Source: Mediterraneibacter faecis JCM 15917
GTDB lineage: Bacteria; Bacillota; Clostridia; Lachnospirales; Lachnospiraceae
Assembly (NCBI GenBank): GCA_001312505.1
Contig: BBDW01000012.1
Span: 1-64,000 of the forward strand
Direction: 5' to 3'
Length of the DNA: 64,000 bases
Both the position numbers and the translations under genes were made by a program. This document shows, piece after piece, positions 1 through 9,604 of the stretch. Positions within the stretch are counted from its first letter, which is position 1. Each line of letters starts with the position of its first letter. A model generated the notes under the pieces. The model did not search any database. It was not told the origin of the DNA and saw nothing but the letters and a program-made list of their open reading frames with translations.

Positions 1-998
1 TCCCTCTTTACCAGATAGACTGGGTTTTTTATATTTAATTCGTTCAGCGTCTCTCCCTGAATCAATTTCATCAGACGTTCCAACGCCACATGTGCTTTTT
101 GTGGAATATCCTGATGAACTGTTGTCAGTTTCGGTCGAATCATGCTCGCGTAAACACTGTCATCATATCCTGTAACAGAAATCTGCTCCGGAACCATGAT
201 TCCTTCGTCAAAAAAGAAATTTATTGCTTCTATCGCATTATAATCTGAAGAAAAGGCCAGCGCTTTTGCTTCAAGAAAGCGTGGAAGAAGTTCTCTATAT
301 TTCCTGAGACGAAGATTTCTTTTACCCGGGATAACTATATATCTGGAACGACTGCAGAATCCCCCCCCTTGTTTTTCCATCGCCTGTTTGAATCCCATCC
401 ACCGATAGTAATCGCTGTCCTGCTCTGTTTCTGCAACAAACAATGCTTTCTTATATCCACAGGAATACAGGTATTCTCCGATCTGATACCCGCCTGAATA
501 ATCATCTATGCCAACATTCTGGAATGTATAAGCACCCTTCGGATAAGCATCGATCAGAATCATTTTCTTATTTAATCTGTGTGAAAGGTTATGATACTGC
601 TCTTCATTGTATCCAAGGATAATCAATCCCTCTACATTCCATTTTGAAGCAATATCCACTACATTCTGAATACTTTCACCACCGATAAGCATAACATAAT
701 ATCCGTTTTCTTCCATTTCCATCTGAATCGTTCCGATCAGTTCTCCCACGAATGGATCCTGAAGTGACTGCATACCATGAGCGTAAGTAAATCCGAGTAC
801 TACACCTATGATTCTGGAACCACGTCCGGAAAGCATCATGGACCCCCCCATATTCGGAACATAGTTCTGTTCTTTAAGAATAGCCGTGATTTTATCGATC
901 GTTTTCTGGGAAACTCTTTTCGTATTGCCATTTATAACATTGGATACCGTGGTGCGGCTAACGCCTGCCATATCTGCAATATCCTGAAGCCGAATCAT
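1..998 (-). CDS. LacI-family transcriptional regulator (3' end cut by window edge)
   Basis: Sugar-type transcriptional regulator. The frame opens at an ATG at 998 behind a good AGGAGGA ribosome site and stays open to position 1, about 332 codons, so only the last few residues can be missing. Residues 3-50 form the LacI helix-turn-helix (LQDIADMAGVSRTTVSNVIN), followed by the hinge (NYVPN). The rest matches the periplasmic-binding-like effector domain (GVVLGF, GLIILGYNEE, VTGYDDSVYA). Two G runs (C8 at 361, C7 at 843 on the plus strand) keep frame but probably add a glycine each. The ligand and target operon cannot be read from the sequence. It is divergent from the downstream YitT gene. Confidence 0.9.
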   Translation of the reverse strand, partial: MIRLQDIADMAGVSRTTVSNVINGNTKRVSQKTIDKITAILKEQNYVPNMGGSMMLSGRGSRIIGVVLGFTYAHGMQSLQDPFVGELIGTIQMEMEENGYYVMLIGGESIQNVVDIASKWNVEGLIILGYNEEQYHNLSHRLNKKMILIDAYPKGAYTFQNVGIDDYSGGYQIGEYLYSCGYKKALFVAETEQDSDYYRWMGFKQAMEKQGGGFCSRSRYIVIPGKRNLRLRKYRELLPRFLEAKALAFSSDYNAIEAINFFFDEGIMVPEQISVTGYDDSVYASMIRPKLTTVHQDIPQKAHVALERLMKLIQGETLNELNIKNPVYLVKR

Positions 999-1192
999 AA
1001 AACCTTCCTCCTGTATTCTTATTTCCTTACAATACTTTTTCCTGCTTATTTGTACTCAGATACTTTCGTTTCTACAAAAGTCATTTTCGCTTATATCAAA
1101 TTTATAATATCATAGGCAGTTATGTTTGTCACATAAAGGTTTGCAATTTCAAACTGCAAGACCGCTGTAATTGCGACTGATAAAATTAACCA

Positions 1193-1222
1193 TTGTCTCC
1201 ATGAATATATTAGAGATATAAT
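1193..1222 (+). promoter_or_regulatory. Candidate sigma-A promoter for the YitT gene
   Basis: TTGTCT at 1193-1198 and a perfect TATAAT at 1217-1222 are separated by 18 bp, about 60 bp before the start codon at 1282. The spacing is acceptable and the -35 box is imperfect. Confidence 0.5.
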
Positions 1223-1281
1223 ATAAATACTGGTATCTGATTTTTCTGAATACTAAGTATCTAAAAATGGGGGAATGATAA

Positions 1282-2154
1282 ATGAACAAACAAGAGAAAC
1301 AGATTTTCACATCAGACAATTTGAAAGAAACAGCCATCATGACGATAGCAGTGGGCATTATCGCCGCGGCCGTATATTTCTTTTTGATTCCGAGTATGAC
1401 CTCGATCAGCAGTATATCCGCACTGGCAATTGTTATGTCGCATTATATACCGTTGCATGTATCAACGATCACAATGATATTGAACGTTGTCCTACTGCTG
1501 ATAGGCTTTGTGACATGCGGAAAGGAATTCGGAGCAAAGACGGTTTACACCAGCATCCTGCTGCCGGTGTATCTTGCAGTATTTGAACACATATTTCCGG
1601 ATTTTACCTCGCTGACAAACAGCAGTGAACTGGATGTAATATGCTATATCCTGGTCGTAAGTATCGGCCTCAGTATTTTATTTAACATGAATGCATCTTC
1701 TGGCGGACTGGATATCGTAGCGAAGATCATGAATAAATATCTGCACATAGAATTGGGAAAAGCAATGTCCATCTCGGGCATGTGTGTGGCACTTTCTTCC
1801 GCTCTGATCTATGACAAAAAAGCTGTAGTTTTAAGTGTGCTTGGAACTTATTTTAATGGTATTGTGCTGGATCATTTTATCTTTGGCCAGAATCTGAAAA
1901 GACGTGTATGTATTATTACAAAATACGAAGAAGAAGTCCGTCAGTTTATTTTACATGAACTGCATAGCGGAGCAACATTCTACGAGGCGACAGGCGCATA
2001 CAATATGCAGAAACACAGAGAAATTATTACAATTGTGGACAAGAGTGAATATCAGAAACTGATGAATTATATTATCAAGAAGGATCCGGAAGCATTCGTG
2101 ACAGTGTATACAGTATCTGATATGAGATACCGTCCAAAGGTAAGATCCTTTTAG
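1282..2154 (+). CDS. YitT family membrane protein (DUF161/DUF2179)
   Basis: A 290-residue protein with five to six hydrophobic segments in the first 200 residues (for example TIAVGIIAAAVYFFLIP, ILNVVLLLIGFV, ICYILVVSIGLSILF) and a soluble C-terminal domain. The motif MNASSGGLDIVAKIMNKYL is typical of the YitT family. The C-terminal part (RVCIITKYEEEVRQFIL, REIITIVDKSEYQKLMNYI) matches the DUF2179 domain. The family is widespread in Firmicutes and its transported substrate is not established. The gene stands alone between a likely promoter and a strong terminator. It is unbroken. Confidence 0.88.
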   Translation: MNKQEKQIFTSDNLKETAIMTIAVGIIAAAVYFFLIPSMTSISSISALAIVMSHYIPLHVSTITMILNVVLLLIGFVTCGKEFGAKTVYTSILLPVYLAVFEHIFPDFTSLTNSSELDVICYILVVSIGLSILFNMNASSGGLDIVAKIMNKYLHIELGKAMSISGMCVALSSALIYDKKAVVLSVLGTYFNGIVLDHFIFGQNLKRRVCIITKYEEEVRQFILHELHSGATFYEATGAYNMQKHREIITIVDKSEYQKLMNYIIKKDPEAFVTVYTVSDMRYRPKVRSF

Positions 2155-2206
2155 GCGGGAAGAAGCTCTACAAAACACTTTACGCAGCTGCTTGAATATC
2201 TGAACA

Positions 2207-2258
2207 GAAAAGAGTCGCAGCCTGTTCCATCAGGGAATAACTGTGACTCTTTTTATTT
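2207..2258 (+). terminator. Rho-independent terminator after the YitT gene
   Basis: AAAGAGTCGCAG pairs with CTGTGACTCTTT (one mismatch) and is followed by a T-rich tract ending near 2258. In reverse it could also serve the convergent HD-GYP gene that ends at 2279. Confidence 0.75.
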
Positions 2259-2278
2259 TGTCTTCCATTTTTGTGGCA

Positions 2279-3781
2279 TTACTTCACAATATCCAGCTGC
2301 CCGACAATTCCGATATATCCATCTGTTTTTATTGATGACCATAATGTGTGCAGTTTCAGATCACACATCTGCCTTTCACCTCTTACTTTTAACATTACTT
2401 TCATTGAAACTTCTTTGTTTTTACTTGATACTGAATCCAGCGAATCTTTTACGCGCTGAATATCCTCTTCGCTTATATCATATGCTCCATATAAATCAAA
2501 TTCCAGATTATCTCTCTGATATTCTTTCTGCGATTCTCCGTCTGTTAAAACCAGCTTTCCTGAAATCGCATTATACTCTATTGAAATCTTACCGCTATTT
2601 TCCTTAAAGAACTTTATCTTTTCCTGCATAATCTCAATAACACGCTGGGAATAATCCTTGCGTGGCAATGCATTTTGCCTCAGTATTTCTTCTGAGATCT
2701 TCTGCGCTTCATAATACTCTCTGTTGTCATCCTTTTCTTTCTTAAATGTTCTGGACAACTGAGGACTGATCTCTTTCAGGCATTCCAGAAGAAGCGGATT
2801 AAACTGTCCGCACTGACCTTCCTGGATCATCTGGATTGCCGTATCATGATCATATGCATTCTTATAGCACCGTACACTTGTAAGCGCATCATACACATCA
2901 GCAATTGACACGATCTGCGCAGAGATTGGTATTTCTTCCCCCCCTTTTAGTCCATCCGGATATCCTCTTCCGTCCCATCGTTCATGGTGCCACCGGCAGA
3001 TTTCCCATGCAGTGCGTACCAGTGGCTTGTCCTGTGGAAAATCCATATTCCGGATCATAGACGCTCCAATCTCACTGTGGCTTTTCATGATCTTGAATTC
3101 TTCATCTGTCAGTCTGCCTGGTTTATTGAGGATTTCTTCCGGAATGCTGACCTTTCCAATGTCATGAAGGGAAGATGCTGTTATAATCAGAGCAATATCC
3201 GCTTCTGTCAGATGATACGCATCTGTTTTCCTGATCAATTCTCTCAACAGCATCTCCGTTGCGATACGGATGTGTAATATATGTTCGCTGCTTTCACTGT
3301 TATGAGAACCTAATACATTGCTCAGGATTCCAATCATAATCGTGTTGTTTTCTTCTTTCTCATAGACCTGATCTACAACCACATTGATCAGTCGTTTCTG
3401 GTTTGCATAAAGTCCCAATGTATTCTGGACTCTTTTCTTTACGATAACTGCATCAAACGGTCGGCTGATATAGTCTGTGATCCCCAGATCATACGCTTTT
3501 CGCATAATTTCGACTGATTCTTCTGATGAAATCATGACAACCGGGACTTCATCAATCCACTGGAACTCCCTCATATGTTCCAACACCTGGAATCCATTCA
3601 TCTGCGGCATATTGATATCCAGAAGCATCAGGTCGATCTCTGGATGCACTTCCAGAATCTGAATTGCCTGAGTTCCATTTTCAGCTTCCAGATAATCATA
3701 ACTGCTGCCAAGAATCTCCTTTAATATATCTCTGTTAAGTTCTGAATCATCTACAATAAGTAGTTTTTGTTTCTCACTCAT
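2279..3781 (-). CDS. Response regulator with HD-GYP (cyclic di-GMP phosphodiesterase) output
   Basis: A 500-residue cytoplasmic protein. Residues 5-120 are a CheY-like receiver (LLIVDDSELNRDILKE, phospho-acceptor in LMLLDINMPQMNG, Lys in the later DYISRPFDAV region). Residues 165-340 are an HD-GYP domain with SLHDIGK, then RWHHERWDGRGYPDGLK and IVSIADVYDAL, the signature of cyclic di-GMP phosphodiesterases. The last 120 residues look like a PAS-type sensor. Canonical GLKGEEIP reads GLKGGEEIP here because of a C7 run at about 2938. The start overlaps the stop of the hybrid kinase by 8 bp, so it is probably the kinase's cognate regulator. Confidence 0.88.
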   Translation of the reverse strand: MSEKQKLLIVDDSELNRDILKEILGSSYDYLEAENGTQAIQILEVHPEIDLMLLDINMPQMNGFQVLEHMREFQWIDEVPVVMISSEESVEIMRKAYDLGITDYISRPFDAVIVKKRVQNTLGLYANQKRLINVVVDQVYEKEENNTIMIGILSNVLGSHNSESSEHILHIRIATEMLLRELIRKTDAYHLTEADIALIITASSLHDIGKVSIPEEILNKPGRLTDEEFKIMKSHSEIGASMIRNMDFPQDKPLVRTAWEICRWHHERWDGRGYPDGLKGGEEIPISAQIVSIADVYDALTSVRCYKNAYDHDTAIQMIQEGQCGQFNPLLLECLKEISPQLSRTFKKEKDDNREYYEAQKISEEILRQNALPRKDYSQRVIEIMQEKIKFFKENSGKISIEYNAISGKLVLTDGESQKEYQRDNLEFDLYGAYDISEEDIQRVKDSLDSVSSKNKEVSMKVMLKVRGERQMCDLKLHTLWSSIKTDGYIGIVGQLDIVK

Positions 3782-5968
3782 CCTTTATCCTCACGATTTT
3801 TATTTTTCCTGCTAATTCAGCAATAATCTTCACTAATAGTTTCATATCGATCGGTTTTGAGACATGCTCATTCATTCCCGCTTCTTTTGACTTTATCCGG
3901 TCCTCAACAAAGGCGTTCGCAGTCATTGCGATGATCGGAATTTTCTTTGCATCACTTCTGTCCATTGAACGGATTATCTTTGTTGCCTCATATCCGTTCA
4001 TAACCGGCATCATGACATCCATGAGGATTGCGTCGAATTCACTGGAAGCACTTTTCTCAAAAGCTTCCACTGCCTCCTGACCGTTCCATGCCTTTACCAC
4101 AGAAGCTCCTTCGCTTTGAATGACGAATTCTGCAATCTCCATGTTCAGTTCATTGTCTTCTACGAGCAGAATGTTTAATCCTCTGATGGAAGCCGTTACT
4201 TCCTCCTGCTTCTCTTCGTCTCTTGCTACATCTTCATTTATTTTAAATGGAATTGTGATCACAAAAGTAGTACCTACGCCCTGCTCACTTATAAAGGTGA
4301 TTGTTCCACCCATTTTTTCCACAAGACTCTTTGTGATCGGCATTCCCAGGCCGGTACCGCCAAACTTGGATGCTCCGCCTTTCTGCTCCTGCGCAAATGG
4401 CTCAAACAGATGTTTTTGGAATTCCTCACTCATACCAATTCCCGTATCCTGGCACTTAAACTCCAAAGTTACAATTTTGTCCTGTTCAGAAGAAATCTCC
4501 CTGCTGCTCAAATAAATCTTTCCATAATCTTTATTGTACTTTACGGCATTACTCAGGATATTCATCAGAAGACGCTTTAGATGGATTGGGCTGCCTATAA
4601 GATCTTTATGAATGATCTCTGGTGTTTTATATTCCACCTTGATTTCTCTTTCATCAGCCATCTTTCCGACTACATCTATCACTTCATTTATTATTTGATA
4701 GATATTAAACGGTTTCTCTTCCAGATAAATTTCTCCTGACTCCAGTTTGCTCATATCAAGAACTTCATTAACCAGTTCCTGGAGAATATTGGAAGCCTCA
4801 CGGATTTTCCCTCTGCATTCAGTCTGTCTCGACAGATCATCACGATAATAATCGCCCACATCAAGCATTCCGCAAATTCCATTGATCGGTGTCCGGATAT
4901 CATGCTCATCCTTTGCAGGAATTCTGTCTTCGCCCGGTTCGCCGCATCAGCCTTTTCCGCTGCTTCCAGAAGGCTCTTTTGATACTTCTGTTCTTTTTCC
5001 CTTTCTATTTTGAGAATATTTTTCTGTAATTTTCTGTAAATCATCCAGATTAGTGCTACAACAATCAGATAAATGAACAGGCACATGATCACATTTTGCA
5101 GAAGTGTCTGAAATATGATCGAATCCGGAACGTAAGCATAGATATAATGGTCTCTCTGCTTCAGCATAACACCGTGACACCGGACTCCATTGATCGTTAA
5201 GCCCATCATATGCTTACTGTCCGCATGATCTTTTAACTTCTGGATTGCTTCATAGTCTGTTGTGCTTTGTCCGATCAGCCCGGTATTGTTTGAAGCAATG
5301 ATCACGCCTTCATCTGCTACGATAATTGTCCCATCCCGGTCCTTCCGATAGCCATTCAACAAACTTTGTATCGTAAGTGTATAATTCATTGCATACTCTG
5401 CGGAAGTATAATAGTAAGTCACTACAACTCCCGGTGCATCCTTTCTTGTGCAGGCAGCCATATCAATATAAGCCCCCCCGTCATTATGATTGATTCTCTT
5501 GGCATACACTTTTTCATCGTAAATTGCTGTATCCAGTACGATTTCTTTCTCTGCACATTCTTTTATTTCCGGCAATAAACTTTCGTTCGTACTGTATTCA
5601 CATACTATAGTTCCATCTATATCCAGAATTGCTATTCCCGTCAGCCATAACTGCTCTGCACTTTCTTTCAACAACTGATTATCCAATGTTTTTTCATTTT
5701 CTATTTCTGCGGCTATATTTTTGCTAACCTGCCGGGTTCCCTCAATGGCACGAAGCAGACTTTTGGATTCTGATGATTCATTATAATGTGTATATGTAGA
5801 ACATTGTACTTTTACATAATTTACCGTGTCTAAAAGATCAGCCTCTTTCTTTTCTTTGTCTGCATTGCTGAAAAAACATACAGACAGCACGACAAGACAT
5901 ATCCCAACAGCTATACTGATGATCCAGAATTTCTTTTCTGTTGGGACAGATTTTTTATTCTTCTTCAA
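3774..5968 (-). CDS. Hybrid histidine kinase with extracytoplasmic sensor and receiver domain (frameshifted)
   Basis: About 730 residues when one lost C near 4888 is restored. The observed MSMISGHRSMEF then becomes MSHDIRTPINGICGM, the phospho-acceptor H-box. Order: TM1 (FWIISIAVGICLVVLSVCFF), a Cache-like extracytoplasmic sensor, TM2 (NVIMCLFIYLIVVALIWMIY), coiled coil, HisKA, HATPase_c (NILSNAVKYNKD, GTGLGMPITKSLVEKMGG), then a receiver (LLVEDNELNMEIA, LMDVMMPVMNG). I prefer the TTG start at 5968 because GGAGGTGG lies 6 bp upstream. This overlaps the stop of the binding-protein gene by 14 bp. An upstream ATG at 6004 also exists but lacks a comparable site. Confidence 0.85.
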
Positions 5969-6774
5969 GCTGGTCCACCTCCAGATATTTTTCTGGGTCA
6001 TCAAGATATTTTCCTATGATTTTTTCAGAAGTTCCGTCCTCTCTCATTTCATCCAGAGTCTGCTCCAGTTTCTCCGGCAGATCCCGAGTTTCATTTTTTG
6101 AGAAAGCGACTCCGATTCCAACTGTCATAAGTGGTTCATCCAGAATTCGGAATTTCGCATCATAATCTTTCATATACTGTATAACCGATTCCTCATGTGC
6201 ACCTATTGCATCTGCATATCCCTTTCCAAGGAATGTATAGATCAGTTCCCTGTGTTCCAGGCTGATCAGATTACCAAGCTTTGGAATCCTGCTGTCTGTT
6301 CTTTTCAGAAAAATTCCTTCCGGTTTTGTTGTAGATTGTACGGCAAGTGTCTTTCCTTCCAGATCACTCAGGGTATAGATATCACTGTTCTCATTGACTG
6401 CAACCACCTGGTTACTGACCATATACGGACCGGCCCATTTATAATCATCCAATCGTCCTTTCATGGAGAAGCAGCCCATAATACAATCAATATCACCGTT
6501 CTCTACCAGCTCTTGCTTCTTCTCCCAGTCAATATTGACAATTTCCACGTCATAACCCATTCGTCCGAACGCTTCCGTTGCCAGTTCAACATCGATTCCT
6601 GTTGGTACACCATCTTCATTCAGATAATTATATGGGGGGATAACTGTCGCTTCCAAGCTTTATAACCGAGCGTTCCGCTGTGTCAGATACTTGATCTGTT
6701 TTTCCACATCCAGAAAGCCCTGTTATCAGACATGTCAGCATAAGACATGCACTTATCACTTTCTTTATTGTCAT
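5955..6774 (-). CDS. Solute-binding lipoprotein, SBP_bac_3 type (frameshifted)
   Basis: Extracytoplasmic binding protein of the amino-acid ABC receptor fold. The start at 6774 gives a lipoprotein signal (MTIKKVISACLML, lipobox LSGC). A C6 run near 6635 shifts the frame at SDSYPP; removing one C joins it to YNYLNEDGVPTGIDVELA. Typical motifs follow: DIDCIMGCFSMKGRL, YKWAGPY, LSDLEGKTLAVQ and a closing VGIGVAFSKN. No permease or ATPase gene is nearby. It overlaps the hybrid kinase, so it more likely presents a ligand to that kinase than works in transport. The ligand is unknown. Confidence 0.82.
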
Positions 6775-6805
6775 ATACTTTTTTCCTTTTGAAATCAAAA
6801 ATGTG

Positions 6806-6886
6806 GTAACTGTTCAGAGCCAACCTCCAAAATGCTACGCATTTTACACCTGTTTTATGAAATTTTGCTTGGCTCTGAACAGTTGC
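6806..6886. repeat. Dispersed palindromic element, family A, copy 1
   Basis: The 16-bp arms AACTGTTCAGAGCCAA (6808-6823) and its exact complement (6869-6884) enclose about 45 bp. The same arms and most of the inner sequence recur in the opposite orientation at 11519-11660. The element lies in the gene-free stretch 6775-7232, which holds this repeat, a family B repeat and the panD leader. Confidence 0.8.
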
Positions 6887-6937
6887 AAAATATGATTCTA
6901 TTATATCTTGATATTATTCTGTACACAAGAAAAACCT

Positions 6938-7092
6938 GTTACTGTTCACACGATGTGCGACCAACAACGCATATTGCGCAACCATATTGACATTCCTTTC
7001 ACAGGGTGTCATAATACTTGCGGAGATAGTATTTGGAATACTACAAAACTATACTCTGACTGAATCACAACAATTTCATATTGAACAGTTAC
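6938..7092. repeat. Dispersed palindromic element, family B, copy 1
   Basis: It begins GTTACTGTTCACAC and ends TTGAACAGTTAC. The first 35 bp (6938-6972) match 16438-16472 at all but one or two positions, while the inner parts differ. It directly follows family A copy 1 and shares the ACTGTTCA terminus with it. Confidence 0.7.
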
Positions 7093-7169
7093 CCCCGCCG
7101 GAAATGGCGGAAAGCGAGCTTATATTTATTTAAGACATAAAATAAGACTCAGGGAATACGAAGAATAGC

Positions 7170-7213
7170 AAAAGCATTTGCAGGGACCAGTATGCCTTGA
7201 CGAATGCTTTTTT
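7170..7213 (+). promoter_or_regulatory. Stem-loop leader upstream of panD (attenuator or pan-motif candidate)
   Basis: AAAAGCATT pairs with AATGCTTTT around an inner AGG/CCT stem with internal loops. The T-tract ends only about 20 bp before the panD start. It is either a terminator-type attenuator or an RNA of the kind reported as the 'pan' motif ahead of pantothenate genes. I cannot test the covariance match. Confidence 0.45.
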
Positions 7214-7232
7214 GTAAGGAGACCAATAAGAA

Positions 7233-7625
7233 ATGACAGTTGAGATGTTAAAAGGAAAGATTCATCGTGCTACAGTAGTACAGGCCGAACTTGACTATGT
7301 TGGAAGTATTACTGTTGATGAAGACCTGCTGGAAGCAGCAGGAATTATGGAATATGAGAAAGTTCAGATCGTGGACGTAAATAACGGAAGCCGATTTGAA
7401 ACTTATACGATCTGCGGCAAGCGCGGAAGCGGAATGATCTGCTTAAATGGTGCTGCGGCAAGATGCGTAAGTACTGGTGACAAGATTATTATCATGTGTT
7501 ATGCACATTATGATTCTGAAGAAGCCAAAGAACATAAACCACAGGTTGTTTTTGTAGATGATGAGAATAAGATCAGCCGTGTTACAAACTATGAGAAACA
7601 CGGATTACTGAAAGATATGGCATAA
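7233..7625 (+). CDS. panD: Aspartate 1-decarboxylase
   Basis: A 130-residue pyruvoyl enzyme that makes beta-alanine from aspartate for pantothenate synthesis. The motif [20 protein letters not shown] contains the Gly-Ser self-cleavage site (GS at residues 24-25) that forms the pyruvoyl group. Further family motifs are [18 protein letters not shown] and [16 protein letters not shown]. Length is normal. AAGGAG precedes the ATG at good spacing. It sits 94 bp before panC, so the two genes form a short pathway operon. Confidence 0.95.
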   Translation: MTVEMLKGKIHRATVVQAELDYVGSITVDEDLLEAAGIMEYEKVQIVDVNNGSRFETYTICGKRGSGMICLNGAAARCVSTGDKIIIMCYAHYDSEEAKEHKPQVVFVDDENKISRVTNYEKHGLLKDMA

Positions 7626-7719
7626 CTGCAAAAGTGATTGTAACCTATAAATGAAAATGAAATTTGTTGAATTCAGAACAAGAGGCTATCTCCTAATTTA
7701 GTTTTAAAAGGAGAACACC

Positions 7720-8559
7720 ATGCAGGTAACAAAAACAGTAAAGGAAACAAGAGATTTAATTAAAAACTGGAAAAGAGAAGGAAAAACAATCGGTCTTGTA
7801 CCGACAATGGGATTCCTGCACGAAGGACACGCAAGTCTGATCAAGAGATGTCGCGAAGAAAATGACATCGTTGTTGTATCTGATTTTGTAAACCCGACAC
7901 AGTTTGGACCGACAGAAGATCTGGAAGCATATCCGAGAGATTTCAAACGTGACAGCGAACTCTGCGAGAGCCTTGGAGCTGATGTCATCTTTCATCCGGA
8001 ACCGGAGTATATGTACCATGATCCACATGCCTTTGTAAGTATTGATACTTTATCAGATACACTGTGCGGTAAGACAAGACCAATCCATTTTAAAGGTGTA
8101 TGCACCGTTGTTTCTAAGTTATTTAACATTGTAACACCGGACAGGGCATATTTCGGTCAGAAAGATGCACAACAGCTGGCAATCATCCGCAAAATGGTAC
8201 AGGATCTGAATTTTGATATCCAGATCGTAGGATGCCCTATCATCCGTGAGGAAGACGGACTTGCGAAATCATCCAGAAATACATATTTAAGTGAAGAAGA
8301 AAGAAAAGCCGCACTTTGTCTTTCAAGAGCTGTAAAAGCCGGTCAGAATATGATCTGTAAGGGAAGCAAAGCTGAAGAAGTATTAACAAAGATGCGCGAG
8401 ATTATCGAAGCTGAACCTCTGGCAAAGATTGATTATGTATCTATGGTAGATGCACTGGATATGCAACCGGTAGAAATCGTAGAAAAAGACGTTCTGGTCG
8501 CCATGGCAGTTTACATCGGAAAAACCAGACTGATCGACAACTTTAGCTACGAGGTATAA
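7720..8559 (+). CDS. panC: Pantothenate synthetase (pantoate--beta-alanine ligase)
   Basis: A 279-residue ligase that joins pantoate to beta-alanine using ATP. The nucleotide-binding signature VPTMGFLHEGHASLI (HxGH) is near residue 30, followed by FVNPTQFGPTEDL, FKGVCTVVSKLFNI, YFGQKDAQQLAIIRKM and a KSSRN KMSKS-like motif. Length is typical. It follows panD, whose product is its substrate, and comes 3 bp before the BASS transporter gene. No panB or panE is present in the window, so pantoate must come from elsewhere. Confidence 0.95.
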   Translation: MQVTKTVKETRDLIKNWKREGKTIGLVPTMGFLHEGHASLIKRCREENDIVVVSDFVNPTQFGPTEDLEAYPRDFKRDSELCESLGADVIFHPEPEYMYHDPHAFVSIDTLSDTLCGKTRPIHFKGVCTVVSKLFNIVTPDRAYFGQKDAQQLAIIRKMVQDLNFDIQIVGCPIIREEDGLAKSSRNTYLSEEERKAALCLSRAVKAGQNMICKGSKAEEVLTKMREIIEAEPLAKIDYVSMVDALDMQPVEIVEKDVLVAMAVYIGKTRLIDNFSYEV

Positions 8560-8562
8560 CAT

Positions 8563-9544
8563 ATGGAAAATGTGATGAAAAAGTAGGAAAAGCCAGTTCT
8601 TTTCTTACAAAATATATTGGAATTATTATCATCTGCTTCTCTATGATCGCATTTTTCTGGCGCGATGGATTCGCGTGGACAACCAATTATACATCCATCT
8701 TTTTAGGTGTTGCCATGTTTGGCATGGGGGGGCTTACAATCAAGATGAACGATTTTAAGAGAGTTTTTTCAAGACCAAAAGAGATCGTGATCGGATTTGT
8801 TGCACAATATACGATCATGCCTGTTGTGGCATGGGGGGGATTATGCCAGCTGATGCATCTTCCGACAGATCTTGCACTCGGCGTTATTCTGGTCGGATGT
8901 TGTCCTGGGGGGGAACAGCAAGTAATGTGATCACATATATTGCCGGAGGTGATGTGGCACTCTCTGTTGGAATGACGATCACTTCCACGCTTGCGGCCCC
9001 ACTGATGACACCGTTATTAGTGTATCTGCTTGCCGGTGCCTGGGTAGAAGTATCTTTCCTTGCAATGGTAATTTCTGTTGTAAAGGTTGTACTGATTCCG
9101 GTCCTTCTTGGTATTTTGATCAACTGGATCTTTGGAAAGCAGATTCAGAAAATATCAGAAGTACTTCCACTGATTTCTGTTGTATCCATCGTAATGATCA
9201 TCAGTGGAATCGTATCTGTCAATGCAGAAAAAATCTTAAGCTGTGGTCTGATCGTACTTGGAGTTGTGGCACTTCACAATCTCTGCGGAATGGGCATCGG
9301 GCTTGGCGCAGCAAAACTTTTACATATCGAATATGATAAAGCTACTGCGATTGCAATTGAAGTCGGAATGCAGAACAGCGGCCTTGCGATTTCTCTTGCA
9401 ACAGCTAATTTTGCAGCCAATCCGCTGGCAACGCTTCCGGGAGCGATCTTCAGTGTATGGCATAATATATCAGGCTCTTTATTCGCCGGGATCCGCCGTG
9501 GCGGAACTGGTACGAAAGAAGCTTGCCTGGAAGTAACTGAATAG
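8563..9544 (+). CDS. BASS-family sodium symporter, possibly PanS-like (frameshifted)
   Basis: A membrane transporter of the bile acid:sodium symporter family, about 325 residues and multiple TM segments. It opens with ATG at 8563 after GAGGT. One lost G near 8584 and a G7 run at 8907 break the frame. Restoring them gives MKKVGKASSFL and the conserved CPGGTASNVIT. MFGMGGLT also carries an extra Gly from a G7 run (canonical MFGMGLT). The 3-bp gap from panC suggests import of a pantothenate precursor, as reported for PanS (ketopantoate) in Salmonella. That substrate is inferred from position only. Confidence 0.82.
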
Positions 9545-9545
9545 A

Positions 9546-9604
9546 TAAAAGAAAAGCAAACGAGGATAGGAAACTACTTTCTCCATCCCCGTTTGCTTTT
9601 CTTT
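9546..9604. terminator. Strong bidirectional terminator
   Basis: AAAGAAAAGCAAACG pairs with CGTTTGCTTTTCTTT around a partly paired loop. A-rich and T-rich flanks on both sides serve the convergent transporter and lipoprotein genes. Confidence 0.85.
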
